Assembly: GCA_034658635.1 (NCBI GenBank)
Contig: JAYEFL010000286.1
Location: 1 to 64,000, forward strand
Direction: 5' to 3'
DNA length: 64,000 bases
DNA from: JABHCC01 sp034658635
Lineage (GTDB): Bacteria > Bacteroidota > Bacteroidia > Bacteroidales > UBA12481
Made by a program: the position numbers and the translations under genes. Below are positions 35,041 through 43,584 of this stretch, one piece after another (position 1 is the first letter of the stretch; each line of letters starts with the position of its first letter). Under the pieces are notes generated by a model, which saw only the letters and a list, made by a program, of their open reading frames with translations, ran no database searches and had not been told where the DNA came from.

Positions 35041-37251
35041 CTATTGAATATTTAATAGTTTATCTTCAAGCGGTTTAATTTCACCAATAACTTTAGCCAT
35101 CAAGCCATGAGCTTTGAAACGTTCCAAAATGGTTTTAGATTGTTCGGGATCTGTAAAAATCAATAAGCCACCTGAAGTTTGTGCATCAGCTAATAGCAAG
35201 AGCAGATTATCACTGATATCAGGATGAATATTCAAATCTGCATTAACAAAACTGAGATTGTTTTTTGTACCTCCCGGTATAACTCCCGCAGCAATTAATT
35301 CAGATGCACCCTGAATCACAGGAACATCGTTAGCCCACAAATCCACTGAAACATTACTTGCACGTAAAACCTCTCGTAAGTGCCCCAATAATCCAAACCC
35401 CGTTACATCCGTACAGGCATGAATATCAAGATCCCGAATCAATTCAGCCGGAACCTTATTCAATTGAGTCATTAGCGTACTTATCTCATTAATCTGATTA
35501 TGATCCAGTAATCCTCTTTTCAGTGCGGTAGCCATAATTCCCAATCCTAAAGGTTTGGTCAGAATAATCAAATCCTCCGCTTTGGCTCCTTCATTCTTCC
35601 ATAGTTTGTCAGGATGCACAAATCCGGAAACTACCATTCCAAATTTGGGTTCATTATCTTCAACTGTATGTCCGCCCAGGATAGGTATACCGGCCTCAGA
35701 TGCTTTGTCTGAAGCACCTTTCATGATCTGCTCTAAGACGCTTAACGGCAAGCGCTTAGCCGGAAAACCAACTATATTCAGAGCAAAAGAAGGACTTGCA
35801 CCCATAGCGTATATATCACTGAGCGCATTGGTAGCTGCTATGGCTCCAAACTGGTAAGGATCATCAACAACAGGAGTGAAAAAGTCTACTGTTTGCACCA
35901 GTGCAAGATCATCATTGATCAAATAAACAGCTGCATCATCGGCAGTTTCAGGCCCTACCAGTATATTATCCCCAGCCGGAACCGGCATAGATTTCAGTAC
36001 CTGGTCTAAATCCTGCGGACGTAATTTACAGGCGCAGCCCAAACCATGTGTAAACTGAGTCAATCTGATTTCTTCACCTGTCTCTTCAACAATAGTCTCT
36101 CCATCATCATCCGGCAAAAACTGCCGTACCTTCAGAACAATTTCATCAATAGCCAGATGTATTTCTTCTTCACTAGTCCACTTTCCGGTAGAAAAGCGAA
36201 TAGTGCCCATAGCCCAATCGACCGGGATATTCATCGCCTGCAACACAGGTGAAATCTCTACTTCGTCAGCATGACACGCAGCTCCCGCCGATGCAGCCAC
36301 TCTATCCATAGCAAGAAGAAGAGAAGAGGCCTCCATATTTCTGAACGAAACATTCAATGTATTTGGCAATCGTTGCTCAGGGTGACCATTTATGCGCATT
36401 TCAGGAAAAGCATCTGACAATTCTGACTCCAACAGATCTCTTGCTGATTGCATCTTTCGAATATTCACATCAAGATCTCTTTGTGCAATTTCACATGCAC
36501 GTCCCAGTCCAGCAATTTCGAGAACATTTTCAGTTCCGGGTCGGGTATTCTGCTCATGATCAGCTCCGTGAAATATCTTCTTTATTCTCACTCCCCCCCT
36601 GATGTAAAGAGCCCCCACACCTTTAGGGGCATATAGCTTATGTCCGGCCACAGAAAGCAAATCCACACCAAGATCTTTGACGCTCACCGGAGACTTACCA
36701 AGTGATTGCGCACAATCAGTGTGCATTATGATATTGTGATCGCGGGCTATGGCGGCAATTTCCCTGACAGGCTGAATTGTTCCAACTTCATTATTTGCAT
36801 CCATGATACTAATCAGAATGGTATCCTTTCTTATGGCCTGCCTAACATCTTCGGGATCGACCATACCATAGTTATCCACAGGCACCCTGGTAACAGTAAA
36901 ACCAAAATCCTCCAGATAATTGCATACCTCAGAAACAGCCGGATGCTCCACAGAGGAAGTTATGATATGCTTGCCCTTATGCTGATTTTCAAAAGCCACT
37001 CCCTGCAGAGCCATATTATTGGATTCGGTACCACCACTCGTAAATACAATCTCTTGTGGCTTTGCAGATATTAGTCTGGCTACCTGTAACCTTGCCTTTT
37101 CGATGGCTGTACGGGTTATGGCACCATAATAATGTGAGCTGCTTGGATTTCCAAAATGCTCCCTGAAAAAAGGCTCCATGGCCTCAATTACCTCAGGATC
37201 AACAGGTGTTGTCGCATTATAATCAAGATATACAGGAGGTTCAGGATTCAT
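35041..37251 (-). CDS. Fused cysteine desulfurase-selenophosphate synthase (NifS/IscS-SelD)
   Basis: The start is Met at 37251, one base after the rsgA stop; the frame stays open 70 codons further into rsgA but without conservation. The product is 736 residues. Residues 1-380 are a group II-like NifS/IscS enzyme: PLP lysine K205 in VAGHKLYAPKG and catalytic C326 in SAGAACHADE. A short linker (381-394) leads to a complete SelD domain (395-736): RLTQFTHGLGCACKL with C406 and K409 aligned to E. coli C17 and K20, and the ATP-binding DDAAVYL and GGHTVEDNEPKFG. It would mobilise selenium (or sulfur) and convert it to selenophosphate for mnmH. The catalytic residue of SelD is cysteine, not selenocysteine. 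Confidence 0.93.
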   Translation of the reverse strand: MNPEPPVYLDYNATTPVDPEVIEAMEPFFREHFGNPSSSHYYGAITRTAIEKARLQVARLISAKPQEIVFTSGGTESNNMALQGVAFENQHKGKHIITSSVEHPAVSEVCNYLEDFGFTVTRVPVDNYGMVDPEDVRQAIRKDTILISIMDANNEVGTIQPVREIAAIARDHNIIMHTDCAQSLGKSPVSVKDLGVDLLSVAGHKLYAPKGVGALYIRGGVRIKKIFHGADHEQNTRPGTENVLEIAGLGRACEIAQRDLDVNIRKMQSARDLLESELSDAFPEMRINGHPEQRLPNTLNVSFRNMEASSLLLAMDRVAASAGAACHADEVEISPVLQAMNIPVDWAMGTIRFSTGKWTSEEEIHLAIDEIVLKVRQFLPDDDGETIVEETGEEIRLTQFTHGLGCACKLRPQDLDQVLKSMPVPAGDNILVGPETADDAAVYLINDDLALVQTVDFFTPVVDDPYQFGAIAATNALSDIYAMGASPSFALNIVGFPAKRLPLSVLEQIMKGASDKASEAGIPILGGHTVEDNEPKFGMVVSGFVHPDKLWKNEGAKAEDLIILTKPLGLGIMATALKRGLLDHNQINEISTLMTQLNKVPAELIRDLDIHACTDVTGFGLLGHLREVLRASNVSVDLWANDVPVIQGASELIAAGVIPGGTKNNLSFVNADLNIHPDISDNLLLLLADAQTSGGLLIFTDPEQSKTILERFKAHGLMAKVIGEIKPLEDKLLNIQ

Positions 37252-37252
37252 T

Positions 37253-38191
37253 TCACCAAGGTGTTTTTCGGTACTTCTCATCATCGTCTGATAATATAGC
37301 CAGATAATTTTTATAACGCATGAAAGAAATTTTCCCTTCCTCAACAGCCACTGCAACCGCACAATCCGGTTCATGAGAATGAGTACAATTGTGATATTTG
37401 CAGGCATGTGACATATTGAATATTTCAGGAAAAAAATGATACAACTCTTCTTTCCTGACATCTATCATTCCGAATCCCCGTATCCCGGGTGTATCAATAA
37501 CGTGTCCTCCTTCTTCCAGGGCCAACATTTCAGGGTAAGTAGTAGTATGTTTTCCAGACAGATGAGCACTGGATACTTCTGCTGTTTTCAAAACAAGCCC
37601 GGGAAGCAGAGTGTTGATCAGGCTAGACTTTCCAACTCCGGAATTTCCGCTAATAACAGATATTTTACCAGATAAAATGCGTCGGATATCATCTATCCCG
37701 GTTGATTTTAAAACAGAAATCGCATAACATCGGTAACCTGCTGCTTCATAAATCCCTTTCCAGTCATTCAGAATTTTCAAATCCTCAGGTAAATAAATGT
37801 CAGTTTTATTAAAAACTAGTATTGCAGGGATTTTATATGCTTCAGCAGAAACCAGAAACCGGTCAATAAACATTGAATAAGTAGTTGGCTCTTTCAAGGT
37901 AACCATAAGCAATGCCTGATCTACGTTTGCAGCTAAGATATGTGCTTCGCGGGCCAGGTTGATAGATTTCCGGATAATATAATTCTTCCTCGGGTGGATT
38001 TTAACAATAATTCCGTTCTCCTGCCCCTCCTCCTTTTTCAACTCTACAATATCTCCAACTGCAACCGGATTGGTGAGGCGTATCCCCTTGATCCTGAATT
38101 TGCCCTTGATAGTACAGGAGATTATCTGACCGTTACTGGTTTTAACCTTGTGCCATGATCCGGTTGTTTTTATTACCAGGCCCTTTATCAT
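37253..38191 (-). CDS. rsgA: Ribosome small-subunit-dependent GTPase A
   Basis: From MIKGLVIKTTG it is 312 residues; an upstream Met at 38257 would add 22. An N-terminal OB-fold precedes a circularly permuted GTPase (NKTD, then GNSGVGKSSL, then DTPG) and a zinc-binding C-terminus (CKYHNCTHSHEPDC). RsgA checks late 30S assembly. It is directly upstream of the NifS-SelD gene, so selenium genes may be read from its promoter. Confidence 0.96.
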   Translation of the reverse strand: MIKGLVIKTTGSWHKVKTSNGQIISCTIKGKFRIKGIRLTNPVAVGDIVELKKEEGQENGIIVKIHPRKNYIIRKSINLAREAHILAANVDQALLMVTLKEPTTYSMFIDRFLVSAEAYKIPAILVFNKTDIYLPEDLKILNDWKGIYEAAGYRCYAISVLKSTGIDDIRRILSGKISVISGNSGVGKSSLINTLLPGLVLKTAEVSSAHLSGKHTTTYPEMLALEEGGHVIDTPGIRGFGMIDVRKEELYHFFPEIFNMSHACKYHNCTHSHEPDCAVAVAVEEGKISFMRYKNYLAILSDDDEKYRKTPW

Positions 38192-38245
38192 AACCCAAAT
38201 GTAGTAAGTTAAAATGTAAATGGAATCCAAAGGAAATAAATCCCT

Positions 38246-38265
38246 CCCCCCTAACATTAGGGGGG
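38246..38265. repeat. Short GC-rich intergenic palindrome
   Basis: CCCCCCTAA and TTAGGGGGG are separated by two bases, in the 93-base gap between pepE and rsgA. A second G6 run follows. No T tract follows on the minus strand, so it is not an ordinary terminator. It resembles the REP-like palindromes found elsewhere in this window. Confidence 0.6.
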
Positions 38266-38284
38266 ATAGGGGGGTTAACTATAA

Positions 38285-38989
38285 TCAAATAAGAAAACTC
38301 AGATCCTCTCCAGGGTTAATCTCTACAGCTTCTTCTCCGAACTTGAAGATCCTTGCCGGACGGGGACCAATCAATTCTATCCTGGTATTGCGAACAGATA
38401 ACATAGTTCCTTCACGCAAGCCCAAAACAATAGTATCCTGATTTACCTCCAGAAATTCTTCTATTCTCTGCTCCCGTGTTTCACCAGCATGACCATCAGG
38501 ATTAGCATCAAGGTAATGAGGATTGATCTGGAAGGGAATCAGGTTCAGGGCATGCAAACCATGGGGATCAACGATCGGCATATCATTGGTAGTTTTAATT
38601 GTTGGGCAAGCCATATTAGACCCTGCACTCCAGCCTACAAAAGGGGTCCCGGTCAATACTTTCTCTCTGATGGGATCAAGTAATTTTTGATCATGAATCA
38701 TCCTGGTCAATTGCCAGGTATTTCCTCCACCTATCACTATGGCATCAGCTTCCTTAATCGCTTTTACCGGATCAGCATGAAGGTGTATTGAATCAACTTT
38801 ATATCCTATCTCATCAAATCGCTCCTGGACCTTCTTTGCATAATCATCAAATGAAAATGTAACTCCTGCGAAAGGAATAAAGAGAGTTTTCTTAATCCTG
38901 GGACCTAGAAAGTCTTGGATTTCAAATTTTGGATAGTCTAAATATGCCTCACCGGCATTGGTGGAATTACTGATTAATAAGAGCCTCAT
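38285..38989 (-). CDS. pepE: Dipeptidase E
   Basis: A protein of 234 residues of the S51 family. The nucleophile elbow GWSAGSN holds Ser121, preceded by the family motif IVIGGGNTWQL; the His of the triad is in PFQINPHYLDA. PepE cleaves aspartyl dipeptides in the cytoplasm. It has a normal length and no signal peptide. Confidence 0.9.
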   Translation of the reverse strand: MRLLLISNSTNAGEAYLDYPKFEIQDFLGPRIKKTLFIPFAGVTFSFDDYAKKVQERFDEIGYKVDSIHLHADPVKAIKEADAIVIGGGNTWQLTRMIHDQKLLDPIREKVLTGTPFVGWSAGSNMACPTIKTTNDMPIVDPHGLHALNLIPFQINPHYLDANPDGHAGETREQRIEEFLEVNQDTIVLGLREGTMLSVRNTRIELIGPRPARIFKFGEEAVEINPGEDLSFLI

Positions 38990-39012
38990 GATAAATGTGT
39001 TTCAAGTGGTTT

Positions 39013-39777
39013 TCAAAAGTTTTTCAAAATATTCTCCGCGATAAAGTTATTCGGATTTTTCTTAATTCTAAGAAAATTAAATTGCTGACTCATCACACTA
39101 TAGATCAACATCTGCCCCGACAAAACCTGGCCTGTTCCCAATATGATTTTCAGAGCTTCATTTGCTTGCATTAAACCCATAATACCAGGTAAAATGCTGT
39201 ATATTCCAAGTAAAGGACTTTGTTCAAGATTTTCATTTTCCGGTTGGGGGAAAAGGCACCTGTAGCTGGGTCCTCCCTGATAATTAAAAACCGACAGCTG
39301 CCCCTGGGTTTTATAGACAGAAGAATGCACCAGGGGTTTGTTATTCAACACACAGGCATCACTTAACACATATCTGGCTTGAAAATTATCTGTGCAATCA
39401 AGAACCAGGTCATGTTTTGCAACAATATCTAAAGCATTGTTATAGCTGGCCCTGATTACAACCTTCTCAATATCAACCGCATGATTCATTGCCTTCATAA
39501 GGGATGTAGCCACAATAGCTTTGTGTTTCCCTAAATCTTTAACACCATAAAATACTTGTCTCTGAAGATTCGAAACATCAACCACATCATCATCCATAAT
39601 GGTCAGATGACCTACTCCTGTGGCCGTTAGATATTGAATAGCCGGGCATCCCAGTCCACCAGCGCCAACAACAAGAATTCTGGCCATTTTTATCTTTTCC
39701 TGACCTGATTCTCCAACCTCTTCAAGGAGTATATGGCGATGATATCTCGATTTCTCACTATCTGACAATATACTCAT
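39013..39777 (-). CDS. HesA/MoeB/ThiF-family E1-like adenylyltransferase
   Basis: A protein of 254 residues with the adenylation core: RYHRHILL, the nucleotide loop GAGGLG (38-43), NLQRQVFYG, and DCTDNFQARY with Asp130. MoeB and ThiF bind zinc through two CxxC pairs; here only SYRCLFP keeps a Cys (174) and both zinc pairs are missing. The start is Met 39777. No moaD or thiS partner is adjacent, so which small sulfur carrier it activates is unknown. Confidence 0.8.
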   Translation of the reverse strand: MSILSDSEKSRYHRHILLEEVGESGQEKIKMARILVVGAGGLGCPAIQYLTATGVGHLTIMDDDVVDVSNLQRQVFYGVKDLGKHKAIVATSLMKAMNHAVDIEKVVIRASYNNALDIVAKHDLVLDCTDNFQARYVLSDACVLNNKPLVHSSVYKTQGQLSVFNYQGGPSYRCLFPQPENENLEQSPLLGIYSILPGIMGLMQANEALKIILGTGQVLSGQMLIYSVMSQQFNFLRIKKNPNNFIAENILKNF

Positions 39778-39788
39778 GCCCCGAAGGT

Positions 39789-39825
39789 AAAAAAAAAGGT
39801 CGATTCTGAAATTCAGAACCGACCT
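39789..39825 (-). terminator. Strong rho-independent terminator of the sigma/anti-sigma/OMP operon
   Basis: On the minus strand, AGGTCGGTTCTG pairs with CAGAATCGACCT with one internal mismatch, leaving an AATTT loop, and is followed by a run of nine T. It lies 60 bases after the outer-membrane protein stop and directly before the ThiF-like start. Confidence 0.9.
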
Positions 39826-39847
39826 AAACCTAAACCCTATATGTTAA

Positions 39848-39873
39848 CCATATCTGTTAACCATATCTGTTAA
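39848..39873. repeat. Two-copy 13-bp tandem repeat
   Basis: The unit CCATATCTGTTAA occurs twice in direct tandem, preceded by a partial copy (ATGTTAA). It sits between the outer-membrane protein stop and the terminator. It may be replication slippage; no function is apparent. Confidence 0.8.
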
Positions 39874-39885
39874 CCTCAACGATGA

Positions 39886-40725
39886 TTAATCTCCTATATG
39901 AATCCCAATAGTTACAGGATAAATATCCGGACCCATTCCGTCGTTGAAAAGTGTTTGAGGATAATAATTTGCAAACAAGGCTATATCCCCATAACCAACT
40001 CTGGCAGTAAAGCCATACCTGAAATCTCTGAGATTAAAAGTGTCTTTAGTTTTAATTTTCTCCTTCTCTCCGCTGCTAACATACTTTTGAACCTGGCGGG
40101 ATCCAATCCTCAAACCTCCAATAACACCACCTGAAAGTATAACACGCTTACGTTCTCCATATACAGGTATTTGTATTTCAGCCATCAGAGGGAGGTTAAT
40201 GTAAGTTGTACTCAGTCGGTTTTTATCCAGATCCATATCAACCGGTACTCCAGTCATCATTCCATCCACCTCTGTGATTTTCACATCATTAAGCAACATA
40301 TACCTGTTGTATTCCAGTCCTAAACCAGTAACAATACCAAAATAATTATTTGCTAAACCCAATGATTTTTCAGCAAAATTCAAGCTGAATCCCCATGATC
40401 GTCCCATATCAAGGTCCATAAATCCAGCATCTGCTGGTAAGTCTAATGCATAATCTGCATTAACAAAATTAGTCAGGCCAAACTCCATACCTTCCCAGGT
40501 TCCATCCATTCTTTTGTGGTGCTTTTTCTTTGTAATTCGCTCATTAATCACAATTTCATCAAAATCATTCTCGTCTGTAATAATTCTGATTTCCTTACCA
40601 TCCTCTACAATTATGGTATATTTCTTTTTACCAATTCTGACTTTTGAAGTGTCAGCATCTTGTGAAAAAACACCTGTTCCTAATCCGAACAATAATATCA
40701 GTGCAAGAGATGTAAATCGTTTCAT
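39886..40725 (-). CDS. Outer-membrane beta-barrel protein
   Basis: From MKRFTSLALI it is 279 residues with a signal peptide ending near VFSQ. A short N-terminal segment with charged strands (GKKKYTIIVEDGKEIRI) precedes a basic stretch (ITKKKHHKRM) and an eight-strand-like PorV/OmpA-type barrel with alternating strands (WGFSLNFAEKSLG, TYINLPLMAEIQIP, FRYGFTARVGYG). The end is IGIHIGD. It is the third gene of an ECF-sigma/anti-sigma/OMP operon, a common Bacteroidota arrangement in which the sigma factor answers envelope stress. Function is otherwise unknown. Confidence 0.75.
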   Translation of the reverse strand: MKRFTSLALILLFGLGTGVFSQDADTSKVRIGKKKYTIIVEDGKEIRIITDENDFDEIVINERITKKKHHKRMDGTWEGMEFGLTNFVNADYALDLPADAGFMDLDMGRSWGFSLNFAEKSLGLANNYFGIVTGLGLEYNRYMLLNDVKITEVDGMMTGVPVDMDLDKNRLSTTYINLPLMAEIQIPVYGERKRVILSGGVIGGLRIGSRQVQKYVSSGEKEKIKTKDTFNLRDFRYGFTARVGYGDIALFANYYPQTLFNDGMGPDIYPVTIGIHIGD

Positions 40726-40784
40726 ACTTATTGATTTAATAGTTTTCATTATTTGATGATAAGACGGTTAGAGGATTCAGAAAG

Positions 40785-41846
40785 TTACAAACCCTCTTGA
40801 AACTGCTTGTTTCTTCGTCCGTTAATTGGTGTAGAGAAGGCTACTAAACGAGAATCAAATGCTACGGATTCAAGCTTTCCATCATCATTGTATTCTCTGT
40901 TCAGATCCACCGGTAATGACAGTAAATTGGATACCTTGTCAATTCCGGCATCTGCCAGTTCCCAAAAACTAAATTTTGTTTTTTTAACAAAATCAGCATC
41001 CTGACCAAGAATTTGCTCTCTCAAAACATTTCCGGTATAAGCCAAAAAGGTTTGGTATTCAATATCCTGCTGAGAAGGAAGGGTTCGATGTATAAAAGCA
41101 TACGACTTGTCGGCAATAGGAGAGGAAGAATTTAGCAATCTCACAGGCAGCTTTCCTGCTGGTGAAATACTAAGCATAGCAAAGCCCGGGTCAATAACCG
41201 GTTCAATAATAGCTTTGGCATCAGGAGCAAGCAAGATTTTTACCGGATCAGTCAATGCAATTTTATCAAATTTCGATGGATTAATAAGCTTATTTAAATA
41301 AATGACCTGACGTGAGGAATCCTTAGCTATTAATGGTGGTTCCTGAACAGCCTCATTAGGTGAGAAGATAAACCAGCCCAAAACAATTATTGCAGCTGCA
41401 GACACCAAGCTATAAACATACATGGGAATTTGAATTCTCCTTTTCTGCAAACTGGCTTTGTTTTCAAAAACAATACTTGAATCTGGTTTCAGGATAGTTT
41501 GTTTCAGCCTCTGAAACAGGACGGCCTTATTGTTATTAACCTCCAGGCTTGTATCGAAAATCTTTTCTTCGGCCGGAATCATATCCCCTTCTATCCTGGC
41601 AATACAATCTATCTCATCTTCAGATAATTCTGGCAAGTTAAGATCAGTTCTGAACAAATCAGTCTTCCCGGGGCATGTCAACACAGGAGCTTCCAAGGTC
41701 AGAAAATCAGAAAAATCAGGATCGATATGAAGTTCCGGATGAGATTTAAGAAATGTCAATAGCTCATTTATCCTGACATCTGAGAGATTTCCCTCCTGAT
41801 AATCAAGCATCCATGCTTCTACGTTATTTCTTGTGATCTTTTCCAT
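40785..41846 (-). CDS. Probable anti-sigma factor, single-pass membrane protein
   Basis: A protein of 353 residues with one membrane helix (about 142-161, YVYSLVSAAAIIVLGWFIF) between a cytoplasmic N-terminal half and an extracytoplasmic C-terminal half. The N-terminal segment (NVEAWMLDYQEGNLSD) is the kind seen in Bacteroidota anti-sigma proteins, but there is no HxxxCxxC zinc motif, so it is not a zinc anti-sigma factor. It shares one base with the sigma gene. Role is inferred from position and topology. Confidence 0.7.
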   Translation of the reverse strand: MEKITRNNVEAWMLDYQEGNLSDVRINELLTFLKSHPELHIDPDFSDFLTLEAPVLTCPGKTDLFRTDLNLPELSEDEIDCIARIEGDMIPAEEKIFDTSLEVNNNKAVLFQRLKQTILKPDSSIVFENKASLQKRRIQIPMYVYSLVSAAAIIVLGWFIFSPNEAVQEPPLIAKDSSRQVIYLNKLINPSKFDKIALTDPVKILLAPDAKAIIEPVIDPGFAMLSISPAGKLPVRLLNSSSPIADKSYAFIHRTLPSQQDIEYQTFLAYTGNVLREQILGQDADFVKKTKFSFWELADAGIDKVSNLLSLPVDLNREYNDDGKLESVAFDSRLVAFSTPINGRRNKQFQEGL

Positions 41847-42331
41847 TAAACTACTTGCTCCATTGACCCGATATAATTTTTTAAAAATACCCGGGCTCTG
41901 TATATGTAAACTTTCACCTGTGCCTCGCTCAAATCAGTTATTTCAGCAATTTCCTTATATGAATACCCCTCATAATCTCTTAACATGACAACCGATCTTT
42001 GGTCACCGGGCAGCCTTTCAATTGCTTCATTCAAAATCTCCTTAAGATCTGAATATTGTTCATTATGCGAATAGCTTGCCGGATCCACCTGTTCAAAATC
42101 TGTTTGTCTTTTATCTTTTCTTATCTGATCAATCATTGCATGGTAAGCAGTGGTAAACAAATATGACTTAGCTTTCTTTCCATCAACTTTTTTCGCATTA
42201 ACCCACAGACGCTCAAATGTATCCTGAACAACATCACGTGCTTTTTCTTCATCCTGAATGTTCTTCAGAATGAATCGAAACACTGCATCAGCGAACTGAT
42301 CCACACAAAGGTTATACTCCTTTACAGTCAT
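41846..42331 (-). CDS. ECF-family RNA polymerase sigma factor
   Basis: A protein of 161 residues with region 2 (ADAVFRFILKN, ARDVVQDTFERLW) and region 4 (LPGDQRSVVMLRDYEGYSYKEIAE), and no region 1 or 3, as in sigma-70 ECF proteins. It would direct transcription of its own operon and possibly others, held in check by the next gene. Candidate promoter sequences upstream (42332-42458) are not recognisable. Confidence 0.92.
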   Translation of the reverse strand: MTVKEYNLCVDQFADAVFRFILKNIQDEEKARDVVQDTFERLWVNAKKVDGKKAKSYLFTTAYHAMIDQIRKDKRQTDFEQVDPASYSHNEQYSDLKEILNEAIERLPGDQRSVVMLRDYEGYSYKEIAEITDLSEAQVKVYIYRARVFLKNYIGSMEQVV

Positions 42332-42393
42332 AATAGGGCTAAGGTCAAATGTAAAACGTTCGTTGCTACGAAAAAGTTACAAATAATATCGTA

Positions 42394-42426
42394 GGGGTCG
42401 ACCCTTTCTATTATGTGTCAACCCTT
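42394..42426. repeat. REP-like imperfect palindrome
   Basis: GGGGTCGACCC is itself palindromic and is followed by GTCAACCC, giving an imperfect stem. The flank ATATCGTAGGGG resembles ATATTGTAAGGG at 46900, suggesting one dispersed repeat family. It lies between the divergent sigma and phosphatase genes. Confidence 0.5.
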
Positions 42427-42458
42427 TTATATATTTACACCACGCAATGTAATATATC

Positions 42459-42989
42459 ATGAAAAAATTCCTCCTCCCTCTTCTGCTAGTAGCAATGCTG
42501 ATCCCCTCCTGCAAAACAGAACAATCAGCACCCGATGCTGAACAAATGGTAATGGCTACTCTGTGGTTTCAACATTCAGGAGAAGCACGTGCTCTGTATT
42601 ATCAGGCATACAATCTTGCTGAATTAAGGGTAAGACAAGCCCTTGACACTTTACCGGATAACCTTCCTAAGGCAGTCATTGCAGATATCGACGAAACTAT
42701 TCTGGATAATAGCCCTTCTGAAGGAAAAAATATTCTTGAAAGTAGCAGGTTTAGTTCGGAACGATGGAAGGCCTGGACAGACAAGAGATCAGCAATCGGA
42801 CTCCCCGGAAGTCTTGAGTTTGCACGGTTTCTTGAAACTGTTGGAGTAGATTTGTATTACATATCAAATCGATCTGTTGATGAACAAAATGCTACTCTGG
42901 ATAATTTAAAGAAGCTGGGGTATCCCTTTTTCTTGCTAAATAGTTTCAATGAACATATCTTTGACCAACCGTTCAGTCATAATAATTGA
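42459..42989 (+). CDS. C-terminally truncated e(P4)-type HAD acid phosphatase lipoprotein
   Basis: A lipoprotein signal (to IPSCKT) precedes the e(P4)/class-C acid phosphatase N-terminal region: TLWFQHSGEARALYYQAYN and the catalytic DIDETILDNS with its two aspartates, then ISNRSVD and LKKLGYPF. The frame then ends after 176 residues, whereas family members are about 250-270. The C-terminal third, including the GDNLxDF metal-binding motif, is missing, and no continuation is found in other frames before the next gene. It probably lacks activity and looks like a deletion remnant, yet the remaining frame is clean. In the intact family, the enzyme strips phosphate from nucleotides such as NMN. Confidence 0.75.
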   Translation: MKKFLLPLLLVAMLIPSCKTEQSAPDAEQMVMATLWFQHSGEARALYYQAYNLAELRVRQALDTLPDNLPKAVIADIDETILDNSPSEGKNILESSRFSSERWKAWTDKRSAIGLPGSLEFARFLETVGVDLYYISNRSVDEQNATLDNLKKLGYPFFLLNSFNEHIFDQPFSHNN

Positions 42990-43001
42990 CAATTATATTT
43001 T

Positions 43002-43577
43002 ATGTCACCAAGAACTGAAAAACAATTCGAAGAAATTCGTTCCAGTCGCAAGTTTCAAATTACGGAAGCAGCTCTGGAGATTTTTGCTACAGAGGGCTAT
43101 GAGAAAGCGTCCATCGCAAAAATTGCTCAGGCCGCAAAGATTTCCAAAGGACTCATGTATAATTATTTTTCTTCCAAAGAGGAATTACTCAAAGCGGTTA
43201 TCATGATGGGTATTGAAGGATTAATAGAATCATTCGGGAAGGCTGAGGATGAACTTGACACTCCTGAAGAACTTAAAATATTCATTAAAGGTGGTATGGA
43301 TATCATGCGGAAGGAGTCACATTTCTATAAATTATACTTCACCATCTTTTTCCAGCCTGCTGCACAGAAGATATTTGCAGAAAATTATCAGGTGCTGATT
43401 GGTAGTTTACTGGAAGACATAGCCAATTATTTCAAGAAAAAAGGCGATCCCCACCCAATGGAAAAAGCAACCCTTCTGGGAGCATTAATGGATGGGTTCG
43501 GAATGTATTATCTTATGAACCCTGAACTCTACGATCTTGACATTTATGAAAAAATCATTTTTGATCTCTTTAAATAA
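43002..43577 (+). CDS. TetR/AcrR-family transcriptional regulator
   Basis: A protein of 191 residues with the N-terminal helix-turn-helix: RKFQITEAALEIFATEGYEKASIAKIAQAA, then KGLMYNYFSSKEELL. The C-terminal half is a helical ligand-binding domain. It starts 13 bases after the truncated phosphatase and is followed within 8 bases by the export operon, which it probably represses in response to a ligand. The operator was not identified. Confidence 0.92.
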   Translation: MSPRTEKQFEEIRSSRKFQITEAALEIFATEGYEKASIAKIAQAAKISKGLMYNYFSSKEELLKAVIMMGIEGLIESFGKAEDELDTPEELKIFIKGGMDIMRKESHFYKLYFTIFFQPAAQKIFAENYQVLIGSLLEDIANYFKKKGDPHPMEKATLLGALMDGFGMYYLMNPELYDLDIYEKIIFDLFK

Positions 43578-43584
43578 CGATAAC

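Noticed and set aside
36020..36055. Possible selenocysteine codon in SelD
   Set aside because: The catalytic position is a Cys codon (C406) and no in-frame TGA is present.
37252..37461. 70 extra N-terminal residues on the NifS-SelD fusion
   Set aside because: They lie within rsgA, are not conserved in composition, and the Met at 37251 sits where NifS-like proteins start.
38246..38276. G-quadruplex from two G6 runs
   Set aside because: Only two G runs are present where four are needed; the sequence is better explained as a palindrome.
39848..39873. CRISPR-like direct repeat
   Set aside because: Two adjacent copies of 13 bases without spacers and no cas gene.
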